A DNA stretch of 54,823 nucleotides, from the NCBI RefSeq assembly GCF_000836725.1, contig NZ_JXTH01000011.1, positions 1 to 54,823 of the forward strand, in the 5' to 3' direction. The notes beneath the pieces are model-generated. The model was not told the DNA's origin and did not search any database. It worked only from the letters and a program-made list of their open reading frames with translations. Source of the stretch: Anoxybacillus thermarum (GTDB taxonomy: Bacteria; Bacillota; Bacilli; Bacillales; Anoxybacillaceae). The stretch's first letter is position 1, and the number at the start of each line of letters is the position of its first letter. This document shows positions 54,105 through 54,823 of the stretch, in pieces. The position numbers and the translations under genes were made by a program.

Positions 54105-54823
54105 ATGAAGGCATATATAGCACTAATTATTGGAGCAATTTCCATTTCCACTTCAGCGATTTTTGTCAAATTTACAGATGCTCCGTCAGCTGTTATCGCA
54201 TTTTATCGCCTCTTTTTCGCAGTTGTTTTTATGACTCCGTTGTTTATTGTAAAACATATACGAGAAACGAAACAGATGAATAAAAAAGATTGGGCTTTTG
54301 CCGTATTGTCTGGAACATTGCTTGCGTTTCATTTCATTCTTTGGTTTGAATCGCTTCGTTACACGTCTGTTGCAAGCTCCGTCGTTTTAGTTACGTTGCA
54401 GCCGATATTCGCTTTTGTTGGTGGATTTTTCTTTTTCAAGGAAAAGATGACGATGAGTGAATGGATAAGTGCGCTACTTGCAATTTTAGGTAGTGTCATT
54501 ATTAGCTGGGGGGATTTTCGCGTAAGTGGCGAAGCACTTTATGGGGATATGCTTGCATTAATTGCATGTGCTATGGTCACGGGCTATTGGTTAGTCGGTC
54601 AACATTTACGAAAGCAATTTTCTCTAATTACATATACGTACATTGTCTATGGCATTGCGTCGCTCGTATTAAGTGTATATGTATCGTTGTTTCGTTATTC
54701 ATTTTTGTCGTATAGTGCGAATGACTGGTGGTGCTTCGTTTTGCTGGCGGTTATCCCGACATTATTCGGGCATTCTCTTTTTAATTGGGCGATGAAATGG
54801 GTAAATGCAGCAATGGTATCCAT
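54105..54823 (+). CDS. EamA/DMT-family transporter (cut by window end)
   Basis: An open frame from ATG 54105 (AAAGGA upstream) runs off the right edge after 239 codons. It shows many membrane segments: AYIALIIGAISISTSAIFVKF, FYRLFFAVVFMTPLFIV, VLSGTLLAFHFILWF, VASSVVLVTLQPIFAFVGGFFFF, LLAILGSVIISWG and more. The repeated EamA pattern fits the drug/metabolite transporter superfamily. Substrate unknown. It is divergent from the MgtC gene. Confidence 0.87.
   Translation, partial: MKAYIALIIGAISISTSAIFVKFTDAPSAVIAFYRLFFAVVFMTPLFIVKHIRETKQMNKKDWAFAVLSGTLLAFHFILWFESLRYTSVASSVVLVTLQPIFAFVGGFFFFKEKMTMSEWISALLAILGSVIISWGDFRVSGEALYGDMLALIACAMVTGYWLVGQHLRKQFSLITYTYIVYGIASLVLSVYVSLFRYSFLSYSANDWWCFVLLAVIPTLFGHSLFNWAMKWVNAAMVS

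Overview
The window is a stretch of low-to-moderate-GC Firmicutes chromosome from an endospore-forming Bacillaceae, most like Anoxybacillus or Geobacillus. The basis is strong AGGAGG-type ribosome binding sites, frequent TTG/GTG starts, Bacillus-type sigma-A promoters, spore genes (yunB, lytH, yutC, yutH, sspH) and gene order that follows the Bacillus subtilis yus-yur-yun-yut-yum-yui-yug region. This naming rests on protein recognition from memory; no database search was run.

Layout. (1) 1-300: a foreign-looking GC-rich end, probably the 3' end of an insertion sequence, that has removed the start of a fadE-type acyl-CoA dehydrogenase. (2) 1.9-8.4 kb: yusI, gcvH, yusG, yusF, yusE, yusD, then a metY-type O-acetylhomoserine sulfhydrylase and the methionine ABC transporter metNPQ, which sits behind a complete SAM-I riboswitch. 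(3) 8.4-14.2 kb: yurZ and the iron-sulfur assembly operon sufCDSUB. (4) 14.2-20.3 kb: yunF-yunE-yunD-yunC-yunB and a sodium:neurotransmitter-symporter-family transporter with a 34-residue partner subunit. (5) 20.3-27.8 kb: lytH, lipA, yutC, yutD, small unknown genes, yutE, a SufR-like regulator, yutF, yutG, yutH. (6) 27.9-32.3 kb: a 2-hydroxyacid dehydrogenase and the threonine operon hom-thrC-thrB. (7) 32.3-41.3 kb: yutI (NifU-like), yuzD, a repeat-containing coiled-coil gene, yutJ, yuzB, a DUF2225 gene, dapF, yutM (SufA-like), a LapA-like membrane protein, yumC, yumB (NDH-2), yuiA, yuiB, yuiC. (8) 41.3-45.2 kb: bioY, small unknown genes, an SLC13/ArsB-type permease and a Cu/Zn superoxide dismutase lipoprotein. 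(9) 45.3-54.8 kb: alaR-alaT, an XRE regulator, yugI, yuzA, a butanol-type dehydrogenase, pgi, yugN, yugO, sspH, tRNA-Ala, an HD-GYP protein, MgtC/SapB and an EamA transporter cut by the window end.

How it fits together. Much of the content serves iron-sulfur and sulfur metabolism: sufCDSUB, YutM, YutI, LipA (an Fe-S enzyme whose product lipoylates GcvH), methionine uptake and synthesis, and a cysteine-rich regulator that may sense clusters. Aspartate-family biosynthesis (hom-thrC-thrB, dapF) and flavin oxidoreductases (YutJ, YumB, YumC) are interleaved. Regulatory sites readable from sequence include the SAM-I riboswitch with its antiterminator, a near-perfect Rex operator in front of NDH-2, a BirA-type operator at bioY and repeated elements at the suf promoter.

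I found no CRISPR array, prophage, toxin-antitoxin pair or clearly new multigene system. The least explained items are the suf promoter repeats plus the SufR-like regulator, the GC-rich hairpin repeat next to yutG, the tandem 27-bp coding repeat, an orphan ribosome binding site in the symporter leader and several small conserved-looking unknown genes. No stretch over 300 bases lacks an annotation: the two longest intergenic gaps (5501-5842 and 38397-38698) hold the riboswitch and the Rex-controlled promoter region.
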